A stretch of DNA of 64,000 bases from Mariannaea sp. PMI_226 (Eukaryota; Ascomycota; Sordariomycetes; Hypocreales; Nectriaceae): positions 1,302,001-1,366,000 of the forward strand of contig JANFOG010000006.1 in NCBI GenBank assembly GCA_024336345.1. The letters are read 5' to 3'. This document shows, piece by piece, positions 33,246-44,697 of the stretch. Within the stretch, counting starts at the first letter, position 1, and each line of letters begins with the position of its first letter. The position numbers and the translations under genes were made by a program. The notes under the pieces were generated by a model. That model was not told the origin of the DNA. It saw only the letters and a program-made list of their open reading frames with translations, and did not search any database.

Positions 33246-36029
33246 TCACATGAGAAATCCAAAGACCAATGGCATCCCCATCGGAGGGAACCCTATATCA
33301 TCGCCGTCTTCGTCGTCTTCATCTTCATCGTCGTCCTCCGAGTAACCCAAGTCCAGCTCATCGTCGTCGTCATCCTCATCGTCGTCCTCGTCCTCATCAT
33401 CGTCGTCCCAATCACCATCATTCGACATCATGTCTCCAAGAATGCCAATTCGGTCCCCATCCTCATCCGATTCTCCTTCAAAATACTCGCAAATGTCTTC
33501 CACTGGAGGCGTGTAAGGAATGCCAAATCTCTCTAGCACGTCTTGCTCCGCGGTGTCTAGATAACAACCTTTTGGTATGGCCTGCTCAATTATCTCTTTG
33601 ATTGGGCGCCCATCCTTCATCGTCACGTCTGTGCGTAAGCCAGCATGCATCATCCGCTGTGCCATCTTCCAGTACACGTTGGGGGGCCGGCTGACGTTGC
33701 CAGTAGCAGTGGGATGCTGCGTGCGCTCCCGAATCAGGGATGCCCATGTTTCTTGATGAAGCCTTGGCGACAGAGAAGCGAAAGCAGAGGGGTCCTTGAC
33801 TAGCATTTGCAACGTCTGAGAATGATATTTCTGGTTGATGGAATACATGAAAGCACCGTCAGGCATGCACTTGGTTGCCATGTGAATGTTGGCCCCGGCG
33901 TTGACAAGGACGGGCGTTGAACGCCAACAGTACCCAGACTTTATGCTGAAGTAAATAGGTGGTTCGCCTTCCCATAGTTCGTCGGGGTTTTCACCAAGAT
34001 CAAGCAATGTCTGAACAAGTCTGGATGGATCGTCTCCGCTCAATGTTGCGTTCAACAAGCAACGATGTATCAATCCCTTTCGGATGTCGGTGGAAAGCCT
34101 TGGGGCTGCAGCAATTAGGTCGGATACTCGTGTCCACAGTTGCTCCTCGAGTGCCGTGTTCAGAAGCTTGCTCAAAAATGCTTCAGATGGTCCTGACATC
34201 CCATACTTGGCCCAGTCCAAGCCTACAATGTATTTGGTCTTGCCTCCGTCATACATGTCATCGGAACACTTATCCAGGATGTCGTCGACTTCGTTGAGTT
34301 CTGGGCGGCCACCGCACTCGAGAATCGCCGTTGCAAGGACGAAATTGCAGTGTAGAAGAGCGTCTGTAAAGGGACGAGTGGCAGAGACGCCCTTGTCATT
34401 AGGATCAGCGCCTCTTTCGATGAGGAGCTTCGCCAGCAAAGCATGCTGTGTCTCCCAGAGTTTCTCGTGCTCAAACGACTCACACTGTCGTGCGCAAATG
34501 ATGTTAAGTGGCGTTAGTTGATCCACAGAGTCCTTCATGGATATACCAGCATCTAGGAGCGCTTTGCCCGCCTCGTGGAGCCCTCCGATGGCTGAGCCCT
34601 CGGCAGCTTCGCCAAGTCGTGCCAGGATGGAGAGTCCATCACGGTCGACGATATTAACATTTGCTCCGCCAGTAATCAGCGCCTTGATGGCATCAACATT
34701 GCAACTCGCACTGGCAACCATTAGAGGGGTCATGCCCATTATTGCCTCCCGGGCATCCACGGGAAACCCTTTGGCCAAAAACTTTTCAATGAGTTCAAGT
34801 TCCGTGATGCCGCCGGTAGGGTTCTCTCCTTGATTTCCTGCTTGATCTTCGGTTCGACCATCTCCATTCGACTCATACTCGTCCCGCCGACTGCCGGGGC
34901 CTAGAATCAAATGTAGGATGGTAAAGTTATGGATGGATACAATGGCAACGTCCGCACCCAAGTCCACGAGCCTAGCAGCATCGTCGAAGCGGCGCTGGTA
35001 GCAAAAGTTCATCAACGGCGTGAGCTGTGTTTCAAGGAGCCGGGTGTCGATGTTAGCGCCTCTTTGGAGCAACCAGGGAACAATTGTGTCCCAGTGGCGG
35101 TACCAAATACTCTGAAACAGTGGCGTGCCCATAAACGGGCCCTGACAGTCTATTGATGTTTGAAACTTTTTGTCTACAATGAATTCGAGCAGTTCAAGTT
35201 GGTTATGTTTGGCAGCATGGTGCATGGCCGTGAGAGAAAACTTAGTATCGGCATTCTGTTCGCCTGCAGGTGGCTCAAGAGCTGTTTCGTCCAGTTCAAA
35301 GTCTATACCTTGGTAAATAATATAGGAAGCGCCTTTCGTGAGGAGATGCTTCGCCGTCTCCATCTGACCGTGACAGATAGCAATGTGTAATGGCGTCCAA
35401 CCGCCGCCGTGTAAGTCCTCGAGTTCCTCCTCTTCGACAGCTCGGGACTCGGCAAAAGCTTCGATCGGCAAATGAGGGCGGCAAATGCAGAAGCCCCACG
35501 ACATTCCATCGATTTCGGCGCCTTTTTCCAGGAGGAGATCAATTACGTCAATTCTGCCCTTGCTTGCAGCGATGTGTATTGGCTGCCAAGAGCAATCGTT
35601 GAAGATACCGTCGTCACAGCCTCCTTCGAAGCAGTTGCAGTGGTCGTGGCGAACATATGAGGTATCCAAGTCGACGGATTGGTCTTCGTCGTCAACCTGC
35701 CAGGTAGGATCGTCGTAGTACGAGCTGTGATAGTTCCACCACTTGTATTTCGGGTCGATGCGAGACTTGGGTTTGTGGGAATATGCGATTCGATTGGGGT
35801 TGACACCAGCTTCGAGGGCTCGTTTAACGACATCTAAATTGTCGTGTTCAACCGCCCAGTGCAAAGCGCCTGGGCGATCCGACTTGACTTCTCGATTCCA
35901 AAGGATGGGGTTCGCAACATCGCGGCAATGGCGGCTCACTTGGCAAAGGGCAGCGAGGTCATGCCTTTTGTGTAGGGAAGAGGCGATGGCGTGAAAGACC
36001 TCGTTCGGGAGCTGATCCAGCGTCACCAT
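33246..36029 (-). CDS. F-box and ankyrin-repeat protein with acidic tail
   Basis: Single-exon gene for a 927-residue protein. The N-terminus is an F-box (MVTLDQLPNEVFHAIASSL, then LAALCQVSRHCRDVANPILW), the part that binds Skp1 in SCF ubiquitin ligases. About eight to ten ankyrin repeats follow between residues 55 and 750; clear ones include ALHWAVEHDNLDVVKRALEA, PIHIAASKGRIDVIDLLLEK, PLHIAICHGQMETAKHLLTK and PLMVASASCNVDAIKALITG. The end is very acidic (about 860-915, Asp/Glu runs) before a hydrophobic MGMPLVFGFLM terminus. The start ATG has an excellent context (CCCACCATGG); a longer frame would need a TTG start. F-box plus ankyrins suggests a substrate adaptor, substrate unknown. Upstream, ACGCGT at 36307-36312 with an adjoining TCGCGC resembles an MBF site. 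Confidence 0.85.
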   Translation of the reverse strand: MVTLDQLPNEVFHAIASSLHKRHDLAALCQVSRHCRDVANPILWNREVKSDRPGALHWAVEHDNLDVVKRALEAGVNPNRIAYSHKPKSRIDPKYKWWNYHSSYYDDPTWQVDDEDQSVDLDTSYVRHDHCNCFEGGCDDGIFNDCSWQPIHIAASKGRIDVIDLLLEKGAEIDGMSWGFCICRPHLPIEAFAESRAVEEEELEDLHGGGWTPLHIAICHGQMETAKHLLTKGASYIIYQGIDFELDETALEPPAGEQNADTKFSLTAMHHAAKHNQLELLEFIVDKKFQTSIDCQGPFMGTPLFQSIWYRHWDTIVPWLLQRGANIDTRLLETQLTPLMNFCYQRRFDDAARLVDLGADVAIVSIHNFTILHLILGPGSRRDEYESNGDGRTEDQAGNQGENPTGGITELELIEKFLAKGFPVDAREAIMGMTPLMVASASCNVDAIKALITGGANVNIVDRDGLSILARLGEAAEGSAIGGLHEAGKALLDAGISMKDSVDQLTPLNIICARQCESFEHEKLWETQHALLAKLLIERGADPNDKGVSATRPFTDALLHCNFVLATAILECGGRPELNEVDDILDKCSDDMYDGGKTKYIVGLDWAKYGMSGPSEAFLSKLLNTALEEQLWTRVSDLIAAAPRLSTDIRKGLIHRCLLNATLSGDDPSRLVQTLLDLGENPDELWEGEPPIYFSIKSGYCWRSTPVLVNAGANIHMATKCMPDGAFMYSINQKYHSQTLQMLVKDPSAFASLSPRLHQETWASLIRERTQHPTATGNVSRPPNVYWKMAQRMMHAGLRTDVTMKDGRPIKEIIEQAIPKGCYLDTAEQDVLERFGIPYTPPVEDICEYFEGESDEDGDRIGILGDMMSNDGDWDDDDEDEDDDEDDDDDELDLGYSEDDDEDEDDEDGDDIGFPPMGMPLVFGFLM

Positions 36030-38168
36030 GGTGGGCAAGCTCGGACGGCTAGTCCTCTCTGCTGCAGCGAATGTGGGCGATGAAATGTGTCAGGCAGGAA
36101 TGAGGCGGACGGGCTGAATGAGGGGAGGTTTTGCAAATGGGTGGATTCCCAGATGGAGCTTTTTTTACTATCGGCGGTTTGGTAGGTAAATTTAGCTCCA
36201 AGACCCTAGGTTGGGTCTGATGGGGCCAAACGCCAGCTGTACTAAGCATGTAGGTACTGTAGTAGTAATTAGGTGGATTGACAATTCCTGGGGGCCCAGG
36301 ATCTGGACGCGTCGCGCCAAAAGCTTCAAGGGTCTCTCACTATGGCCTGAGCGGGATCATTCTAGTGCTGAGACAGTACAGCGATAGTGTGTGGTAAGGT
36401 AATTGATTTGACGTATTTGAATAGGGCGGCGGACAGTTCCATTCATTACCGCATTAGCCTAACGAACCGTGGCATTGTGCGCCTTTTTGCGCTCCGTGAA
36501 CGATATAATGAGCTGTTTATCGTGCCCCAAATCGCCTATCGATAGATAGATACCTATACAAACAAACCCCAAAGGAAAAGAAAAGAAAAACCCCACATCA
36601 TAACTCATACACTGTGGTCTCACATGTTGCGAATGCTCAATGCCTGTCACACCTAGTGGCGTTGAAGCTTCCATGAGAGGGGTCGGGAGCTACACACCTA
36701 CAAGAACTCAATGCATGAACGAAGTGTACACAAGATGACCTCAACTAGTTTCTAGGTGGCGTTCTTTTGGTGGGTGGCTGCTTAATATCATATCATCCTC
36801 TCGAAATGCGGGCCGCCATGCTTACCCTAGACTGGCCACGGCAGCGTTTCAAAGGTTAAGTCGATCCGAAATATGTAATATCTAGGGATACATTCAATCG
36901 GTAGAGACATGGATGAATATTCTCCTCCCCTTATTGACGAAGCTTTCTTTGTAGTTTTTATAGTTTTTTACTATCCAGGGCATGTAAGTTTTGGGTATAT
37001 TGTTGAAATCAACACATGGTGAGAGGATAATGAGACGGGGCAAATGAAAATAATTCATATAATCAAGACTGGAAAGTTACAGTATGTATGTAGATATAAT
37101 ACTTCGAGCGCTTAGTCGTAGTAAAGAAAAACCTGGAGAAAAACCTGGACGTTTCAGTACTGGCCATTTCTATAATTATTGTGTAATTGTCTTGGGATTG
37201 GGATTTCCCTTATTCTTACTTTCCTTATTCATTGCGAGCAAGACTAATGTCCTAGTCTGGGGTTAGACGTAAATAATTTGTTATTAGTATCACATGTGAA
37301 GAGAATGCACATGCTTTGACCCATGAGAGGTATTCTGTAGCATATTCGCCAATTGGACTCGGCTGGGGCCCGTTGCACTGCCTTCAAGGGAACTTGGTGG
37401 TGGTGGTGGTTGTTTGGACCAGTAAACTCGGACAATGATGGTCTGTTTCCTCGCCTAGATGTTTCAAATAGCCGAGAGGAATCACTGTCATTCTACACAA
37501 ATATAATGCGTACCATGCATCCCAAAACGCCAATATTCCCGATTTGACCACGTATAACTTGTTAGCTGGTTGTGGCTCGGCAGGTTGGAGGGTTGGCGAG
37601 GATATACCCACACATAATAGGCCGGTAAGAGATGTTCGACGAAAAATAGGTTGCCTATTCCGAACTATTTTCGAGTTGTAGCCCTACTATCAACACAATT
37701 TTATGAATAACAGTCGGATGGAAGCCACTATCTCGAGAGCTTATGGATCCTCTTCCGTTCTTACATAGACTACCTAAACAGGGCAACCCCGGATCTCTCC
37801 TCCACTCAATTCCTCAAACTAGAATCTGAACAGGGGTGGTTGGGTTTCGTCGTGCATTCGCACTAACCTCCATCAATTACAGACTACACCGATTACCGGC
37901 ACTTCGAATCCGTAGTGCTTTCACTGCTATAACGAGGGGGCCGTTCTGGCAGTTATCTGATCGTGGCCCCCACAGAAGGCCCATGTCAATTGCCCACCTC
38001 AGCCCTTCATGGGCTTGCAGTCTCAAGGACTCGGCTCCCCCCCTGTTGATTGATTGAGTCACATTATCTTATCAATCTGCAAGCCCCCCTACAGTAGCAT
38101 CCATCATCGAGCTCGCGCGACTGACGATCAGCTACTCCCACATAAAATACAATCAAAATTGACTCCTA
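36030..38168. other. Divergent intergenic region between the two F-box genes
   Basis: About 2.1 kb containing both promoters. It includes AT-rich stretches (36900-37250). Short open frames are present, none supportable. Confidence 0.5.
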
Positions 38169-39110
38169 ATGGATGACCTAGACTCAATTTTTGAAGTTGT
38201 GTCGTATCACAACGAATATTCCGGTCGCAACGTCATCCAGATTCACCACCATCTCTGCGACCGAACGCGCTCTTCAATCTTCAAGCCCTTCGAAGATCGC
38301 CTGGACACAGGTCTTGGCTCGCTTGATGTTTTCCCCGTCGAAATTCTGTCCAGTATTTGCCTCATGCTCGACATCTCTGCTGGTTTCAAATTCAGTCATG
38401 TCAGCCGTCGCGCCAGAGCTGTCCTGGCTTCAATTCCAGAATATCATCACGTGGGCGAACATGCACTTCAGGCTCTCTGCGCGCTGCTGCAATCTCAGAT
38501 CGGGTATCACGTGGGGATAACTACTCTGCACCAGGCACTATTGACACAAGATTGCCAGTCCTGTGGTCACTTTGCTAGTTATTTGTTTCTACCAACTGTT
38601 ACCAGATGCTGTTTCTTTTGTCTCGAATCGGCAGCAGGGTTGAGTGCTGCCCCTCTCGAGAAGTTGACGAGTGAGGTTCATCAGTCGGCTGATCAACTCC
38701 GGGAGTATATCCCCATCTTTTACACACTGCCCTCAACACATAGCGCGGCCAATAAAGCACATGGTGGACGAAATTTCCTGGTCTCAGAGACACACTGTAT
38801 ACAGGTCCTGCGATCGACGGGACGCGCGGAGCCAGCATCAATCTATTTCCAAGAAATGCATTTGCCCGGATTCGGCTTCGAGGCTTCGGTGATTTTGCCA
38901 TGCTTCAACCCGAGAACAGGCGAGATCCAGGCGGGTCTCTCCTGCAGAGGCTGTCAGGTGGCCATGAGAATTGCACCGTCTGAAGAGGCGTTTAAGATGC
39001 GGCAACGGTCATATACCCGAGAAAGGTTCCTGGATCATTACAAGGTGTGTAACCACGCAAAGAAGATTTGGACAACAGCCCAAACAGGCAAAGCAGGTAA
39101 CCGTGCCTGA
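38169..39110 (+). CDS. F-box protein with a cysteine cluster
   Basis: Single-exon gene for a 313-residue protein. An F-box-like helix set lies at about residues 50-85 (LDVFPVEILSSICLMLDISAG, then FSHVSRRARAVL). A Cys-rich stretch follows at about 127-150: CQSCGHFASYLF, then TRCCFFC, which reads as two CxxC-type pairs that could hold zinc. The C-terminal region has CRGCQVA (a further CxxC) and a conserved-looking ending, RERFLDHYKVCNHAKKIW. This architecture is common among expanded fungal F-box families of unknown substrate. The frame is open end to end with no intron needed. SCF adaptor function is inferred. Confidence 0.75.
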   Translation: MDDLDSIFEVVSYHNEYSGRNVIQIHHHLCDRTRSSIFKPFEDRLDTGLGSLDVFPVEILSSICLMLDISAGFKFSHVSRRARAVLASIPEYHHVGEHALQALCALLQSQIGYHVGITTLHQALLTQDCQSCGHFASYLFLPTVTRCCFFCLESAAGLSAAPLEKLTSEVHQSADQLREYIPIFYTLPSTHSAANKAHGGRNFLVSETHCIQVLRSTGRAEPASIYFQEMHLPGFGFEASVILPCFNPRTGEIQAGLSCRGCQVAMRIAPSEEAFKMRQRSYTRERFLDHYKVCNHAKKIWTTAQTGKAGNRA

Positions 39111-40639
39111 GCCTCCGTTGAAATGCCGAGGCGTCAGCACACAATTCACTTTCATGCTTTCGAGGAGAGGGATTTAAGTGTGGCAACATAGAGCGTCTAA
39201 GTTTGCGCCAAGGGGAAAATTGCGCATATGCTGTTGTTTGGGTTGAATGTTTGGCTGCAGACGCCCTGATATACAAACCTGAAGCACTTTCAAAGGAGTC
39301 AGGTTGTTTTGGCAGCTCAGATTATTAAGGCAGGGATGACTGGAATTGATGGAGCCGAAAGCATCTGGTGGACTTATGGCATCACTGGAACCTCACCTCA
39401 ACGTGTCATGATGAGGGGCTGTTTCCTCCAACCGGGACGCTGGATGTCATGATGGGACAAGGCAGACATGGGATCATGTTTGGTTGTCACCAAAGATCCA
39501 CTAAACCGCTGCTCGGTTCTCTCTCTCACACTCTCTCAATGACTCGGCAACGCTGTACGACGTGTGCGAGCTCCGGGTGCCGTGGCAATCCGACGTTGCG
39601 TTCCTGATACCCTATGAGAGGTCCACCGATTTGGGTTTCACTGGCGACCGGTTTTTGCGGATGGGATGACCTTTGGGACGAGTGGACTATTTTAGAGGCC
39701 TACCAACAGTTGGGCTAACAGAGTATAGTGCTGACACAGCTAGTCTTTGTTGAAATAATAGAGTTGAGATCGAGCGAAGGAGGCGTATCTGAGAGGGTTG
39801 GGCGGGATCTCAACCAAGTGGGAGTGGCTTGGTCTGTGGGACAAATATCAGCGTGCGCAAGCTGAGGGAATTTGGTAGAACTGAGTGGATCAAGATAAGG
39901 GAGCACATCGTCAAAATGAAACATGATTGTCGTTTTTATTGCATCCTGAATACTTCAAAACCAGCCAGTAATTCATTCTTCCACGTTCACCGGATTAAGG
40001 ATCAGTCAGAATAGGAAAATAGTTGGTAAGATCGGACGGAGAATTTCGGTCGGATTATGACGACACACTGACATGTTGAGCCTGGAGTCGGGACCCAAGG
40101 ACCCCATCAGGCCCCAGTTTCCAGCGTGATGCCGCCGAAGTCCAGGCTTGCGTCTCCTCACTATGGAGCCCCCCCGCACCAAAAAAAAGGTCCGCTGTGG
40201 CCATGGCAGGCGCTAAAGCATGCTGCCCGCCCGGCTGCCCAGCTGCCCAGGTCCCCCTAACGGATCGACGGTTGGGGATTGATATTTAATCCAGGCTTAT
40301 AGTGGATGGTTATAGCGGATCGGTGGTCTGAGTGGCGATCCTACTCTCCATCCCAGGCCCACTTTCCATCGTCACTGACCCGGGGCAGTTGCACAGGACG
40401 ACCGGTCTCGTATTTCATTCCTATTAAAGAGAGACAAAGGGATCATCCATTCCCTTATTTATTGTTTGCTTCCTTTACATTCCAGCACCCAAACGGTTTC
40501 AGCGTAAAACACCCACTCTTCTTGTGCTTGTTTTATTCATATTTGGAAGAATTCACTTCACCTACTTTCAGTTTCCCCCCATCACCCAACCATCACCACC
40601 CAGCAACCCATATCAACAACAACATCAACACTCATCGCC
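39111..40639. other. Intergenic region before the small secreted protein
   Basis: The last upstream ATG before the next gene is at about 40304 and opens a four-codon frame. The 330 nt after it are ATG-free and look like a leader. No gene is supportable. Confidence 0.5.
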
Positions 40640-41317
40640 ATGTTTGCATCGACAATTCTTCTTGGCCTCTTCAGCCTTGCTGCTGCCAACCCTGTTCCTG
40701 CCGCAGATGTTCAACCGAGAGCGGTCGCCTCGGACACCTCCAAGGGCTTCAGACTCGTCGTCAACGTCACCGACCCTTCAAGGGACTTCGACTCTGCTAT
40801 TCAGAACTACTTCGTGAGCAGCATCCATACAGGGGCTGGATTGGCCCTCGTTGGAGTGAACAAGAATGAGGATACCGGTCGTATCTTCTACCAGAACGGG
40901 ACCAAAGAAGAATATCTCAACAGCAAGGCTACCACTATCACTGATGGCGGTACTCCCTTGTTCCCTGCTGGCCTGAGGCTTGTCAAGAGCAAGAAGAGTA
41001 CAGAAATATCTGTCGCAACCCTTGACAATGGCCCTGGTACCCCCGGTGTCCAGATTTCTGCTCTCAAGCCTAATACCTATCTTCTTCCTGAAACCTTCTT
41101 CGCTTGCAATGAGAGCCTGGCGTACTATGGAGGCAGGAAATTCATCATCATCAAGCAGACCAACTTTATCAAAGATGTTCCCAAGGACTGCGCTCCAATT
41201 CGTCTGATCCCAGAATGCGCTGAGCTGGAGGATGTGCCCAAGGGATCCCTTTCCAGCCATGAGTTTGCCCTTGACTCCAAGTGCTACAAAGACGTTGAGA
41301 GCATTAAATGGAAGTAG
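40640..41317 (+). CDS. Small secreted protein of unknown function (DUF7907-like)
   Basis: Single-exon gene for 225 residues. A clear signal peptide (MFASTILLGLFSLAAANPVP) is followed by a likely Kex2-type QPRA site near residue 28. The mature part begins SKGFRLVVNVTDPSRDF, contains GRIFYQNGTKEEYL (one N-glycosylation sequon, NGT), and has Cys at about 154, 184, 192 and 214, enough for two disulfides. The layout matches a family of small secreted ascomycete proteins of unknown role (I believe DUF7907; not verified). No catalytic motif is visible. An effector or wall-associated role is possible but not shown. Confidence 0.75.
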   Translation: MFASTILLGLFSLAAANPVPAADVQPRAVASDTSKGFRLVVNVTDPSRDFDSAIQNYFVSSIHTGAGLALVGVNKNEDTGRIFYQNGTKEEYLNSKATTITDGGTPLFPAGLRLVKSKKSTEISVATLDNGPGTPGVQISALKPNTYLLPETFFACNESLAYYGGRKFIIIKQTNFIKDVPKDCAPIRLIPECAELEDVPKGSLSSHEFALDSKCYKDVESIKWK

Positions 41318-42951
41318 TCAATTATCCCGGATGAATAGGAGATACCTCTAATGTTGAGGGGTTTTGAGAGGAATTATTATAATGGAGGAAACGGACTTAC
41401 GACGACATTTGTTTGTATCATAGGGAAACTAAGGAAACACAACACACCATGACGAGCATTGCGCCTCTGCGCACTTAATGAGATATATAGTTAATTGGGA
41501 TTAGCACCCAAAATTACCTTCTGCCCAAGGCTCTTATCAGACAGCGTGAAGTAATACAGATGCAGATTTACCGTAACCGTAGGACAGAGGATGTAAGTTA
41601 CCTGGTAAACAAGTTGTCTGTGTTGTCACAGCCATATCTTCTACTTGGACAGATCAGGGAGCCCTTTAACTTGATAAAAATGTAGTCTCAGTGCTTATAG
41701 CGCTGAATAATCTTGCCAATCTAGGACTTGGAATACGGAAGGATAAGTAGTCTCTGTGAAAATTGAAGTTTCTCAGAGTTACTTGCAAAACTTTTTAGAA
41801 TTGAACTATATGAGTAAACCCTGACGACAACAACGGAATGGAAGCTGAGATGCATACAAATGAGACGACAGAGCGCTACTAATTGACAGTAATCGTAGTG
41901 GACCATGAGTCCTACAAGTGAGTGTTGCCGAATTCCCATCAACCAGCCTGAATGCAGTGATTGGACTAAGCGGCGCAGCAGTCAAACCTGACACGGGGAT
42001 CTAAGAATTTATACCATCCTGGAAGCTGTTCATTTCTTGAAATAGCATCTTCCGGACTGCTGAACCTCACTGAAAATTTAAGTAAACCTGTCACCATAAT
42101 CGATTTCATCCTATACAAGTTCAAGAAGCGCCATTATGTATAAGTTGCTGGGCTTTAAGTGACGCTCCTGTCGAGCTTGTTGTGGTTGGTGCTCTAAACA
42201 GATCGAGTTTTGGGTGACAGAGAGGCTGCAGCAGGTCACTCGATGCTGTATCAATGCCACAGGTGAAGTGTTAAAATTAGACGGCAATGCGACACAATGA
42301 TTGAATCATGCAAATTCAGGTAACATGTTGCACCTCCCCATGCCAACTACATCTACTTGTATTTTCCCTAATCGAGATGTAAACTTCTGCTATGGAAAAC
42401 GTCTTTCTCGCCACGGATTGAGAAAAACCCGAACTCCCCCACAGTGACCATAATTTGCATGTTGCGTTTGTTGGAGACTAAGGTATTTGATGGATGAGTC
42501 TTCACCGTACCTGTGTACATATTTCGCCTTAAGTAGTAGTATGAAGTCGTATATAATTCATATAGATTCTGATAAAACTTTCAATTGCAGGAGTGATGCT
42601 ACACTCTGCTGGTTGCTCTGGGATGATCACTTGACCAAATGGCCTCCTATACAATAGTAGCCTCTCTGGGCGGGAATCTTATCGCCCTATCAGCTCTAGA
42701 CTAGCGCACCGGCTGATAAGACGGACAGTCCGGTGACCCTCCAGCTATCAAAGGTACCTGCCGTAGGTATCCATCCGTCTCACCAAGGGCCGTTCGTCAT
42801 CTCCCACCTTCCTAAGTTACCTACCTACCTATTCTACCTACTTCACATCGCATTTGTAAACACTTCACCGTTCTCTCCTCTTCTCTCCGCAGGCGTTTCT
42901 CATCCTCTTCCCTCTCTCACCTTCAGCTTCTGATAGGTTCGAATTTCAATA
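41318..42951. other. Intergenic region before the M18 aminopeptidase
   Basis: AT-rich in its first half. TACCTACCTACC-type repeats occur near 42815-42842, close to the gene start, with CT-rich leader sequence behind them. I see no gene. Confidence 0.5.
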
Positions 42952-44697
42952 ATGACCCGACTTCCTCCTACAATGCTTAGCGCTCGCGCATCCACCCTTT
43001 CGCTCCGCCACCAGGCCTTATCGTCATCCGTCGCTTCGATCACGAACACCATTCCCGCAACGAGCTCAGAAGGCCTCCAGCTTACCGACAGCAGCAAAAA
43101 TTTCATCATTGCTGATCTTGAAGGACAAGATCTAAGAAATGTCCCATTCTGCGCGACTTGCATCTCCCAACTGTCTTCCAGCCAGCGCACCAGCCTAAAC
43201 TCCAGCCTCGGTGACAAGCAGTCCTGCCGACTATGCCAGATCGGTGACATTCAGCCTGCTGCCTTCACCCAGCCATTTTGCGATTTCCTGCAAGAAAACC
43301 CCACGATTTTTCACACCGTTGAATATTTCACCAACAAGCTACGCCAACTAGGCTATCAGGAGGTATAGTAGTTCTCATTTGTGCCCATCTTCTCGCCAGG
43401 CCTGCTGACTCACCCCTCCAAGCTCTCTACCCGCGACTCCTGGGCCAACAAGGTACAACCTGGTGGAAAGTATTGGGTAACTCGCAATGGAAGCTCTGTG
43501 ATTGCCTTTACCGTTGGCAAGGCATACAAGCCTGGCAATGGCGTTGCCATGATTGGTGGCCATATTGATGCCCTGACTGCCAGACTCAAGCCTATTAGCA
43601 CAAAGCCAAACAGGGCTGGATATGTCGAGCTTGGTGTCTCACCTTACGCCGGTGCCCTCAACCAAACCTGGTGGGATCGTGACCTGAGCGTCGGTGGCAG
43701 AGTCGTCGTGCGAGATGACGTAACGGGCAAGACCTCCACCAAGCTGGTTAAGCTGGACTGGCCCATTGCCAGAATTCCCACTCTTGCTCCTCACTTTGGC
43801 GTTGGAATGATGGGCCAGAACAATGCTGAGACTCAGGCTGTGCCCATTATTGGCCTTGAAAGTAGCCACCACACCCCAGCAGCGCCCCTGGGACCAGTTG
43901 GCTCCTTCGTCAACACCCAGCCTCCCAGACTGGTTCAATTGATTGCAAAGCAGCTTGGAATCCAGTCCTACAGCTCCATCGTTAACTGGGAACTAGAGCT
44001 CTTCGACTCCCAGCCCGCTCAAACCGGCGGCATGGATAGAGAGTTCATTTTTGCTGGCCGAATTGATGACAAACTCTGCTCTTGGGCAGCTCTGAATGGC
44101 CTTTTGGCTGCTTCGGATGACGAGAACGAAGGAACCATTAAGCTCGTCGCCCTGTTTGACGATGAGGAAATCGGTTCTCTTCTTCGCCAGGGTGCCAGGG
44201 GCAACTTCCTCCCACTCGTGGTCGAGCGTACCGTCGAGGCCCTCAACCCCGACTCTTTTGGCCCTGGTCTCATGGGCCAGACATATGCCAAGTCTTTCCT
44301 CCTATCGGCTGATGTCACTCACGCTGGCAACCCTAACTTCATTGAGAAGTACCTTAGCGAGCATGTTCCCAAGCTGAATGTCGGTGTTGTCATCTGCGGC
44401 GATAGCAATGGCCACATGACCACGGATGCTGTCTCTACGGCCATTCTTCAGCGTGTCGGCCAGCTCTCTGGCTGTGAGACGCAGCTATTCCAGATTCGCA
44501 ATGACTCTCGCAGCGGCGGTACCATTGGCCCTGCGCTGTCGAGCATGATGGGTGTTCGCGCTGCTGATGCCGGCCTGCCCCAGCTGAGCATGCATTCTAT
44601 TCGCGCGACGACCGGTGCTCTTGACCCCGGCCTGGGTGTTAAGTTCTTCAAGGGATTCTTGGATACCTGGGAGCAAGTTGATGCCGAGTGGCACTAG
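42952..44697 (+). CDS. M18 family zinc aminopeptidase (vacuolar aminopeptidase I / aspartyl aminopeptidase-like)
   Basis: Metalloexopeptidase with two zinc ions that removes N-terminal residues. Two exons: 42952-43362 and 43423-44697 (60-bp intron with a CTGAC branch and CCAAG acceptor), encoding 561 residues. Without splicing the frame hits TAG at 43366-43368; the splice joins LGYQE to LSTRDSWANKV, matching the family. Metal and catalytic residues are visible: GGHIDALTARLKP (H184, D186), FDDEEIGS (E385, E386), SADVTHAGNPN and LSMHSIR (H528). The first ~110 residues are not typical: a Ser/Thr/Arg-rich start followed by FCATCISQL and SCRLCQIG, two CxxC pairs 28 residues apart. A second ATG (42973) is possible. 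Location (vacuole, cytosol or mitochondrion) cannot be told. Convergent with SYG1. Confidence 0.92.

Noticed and set aside
43363..43422. Apparent premature stop in the M18 aminopeptidase
   Set aside because: A 60-bp GT-AG intron with a CTGAC branch site removes the stop and restores the family sequence, so it is not a pseudogene.
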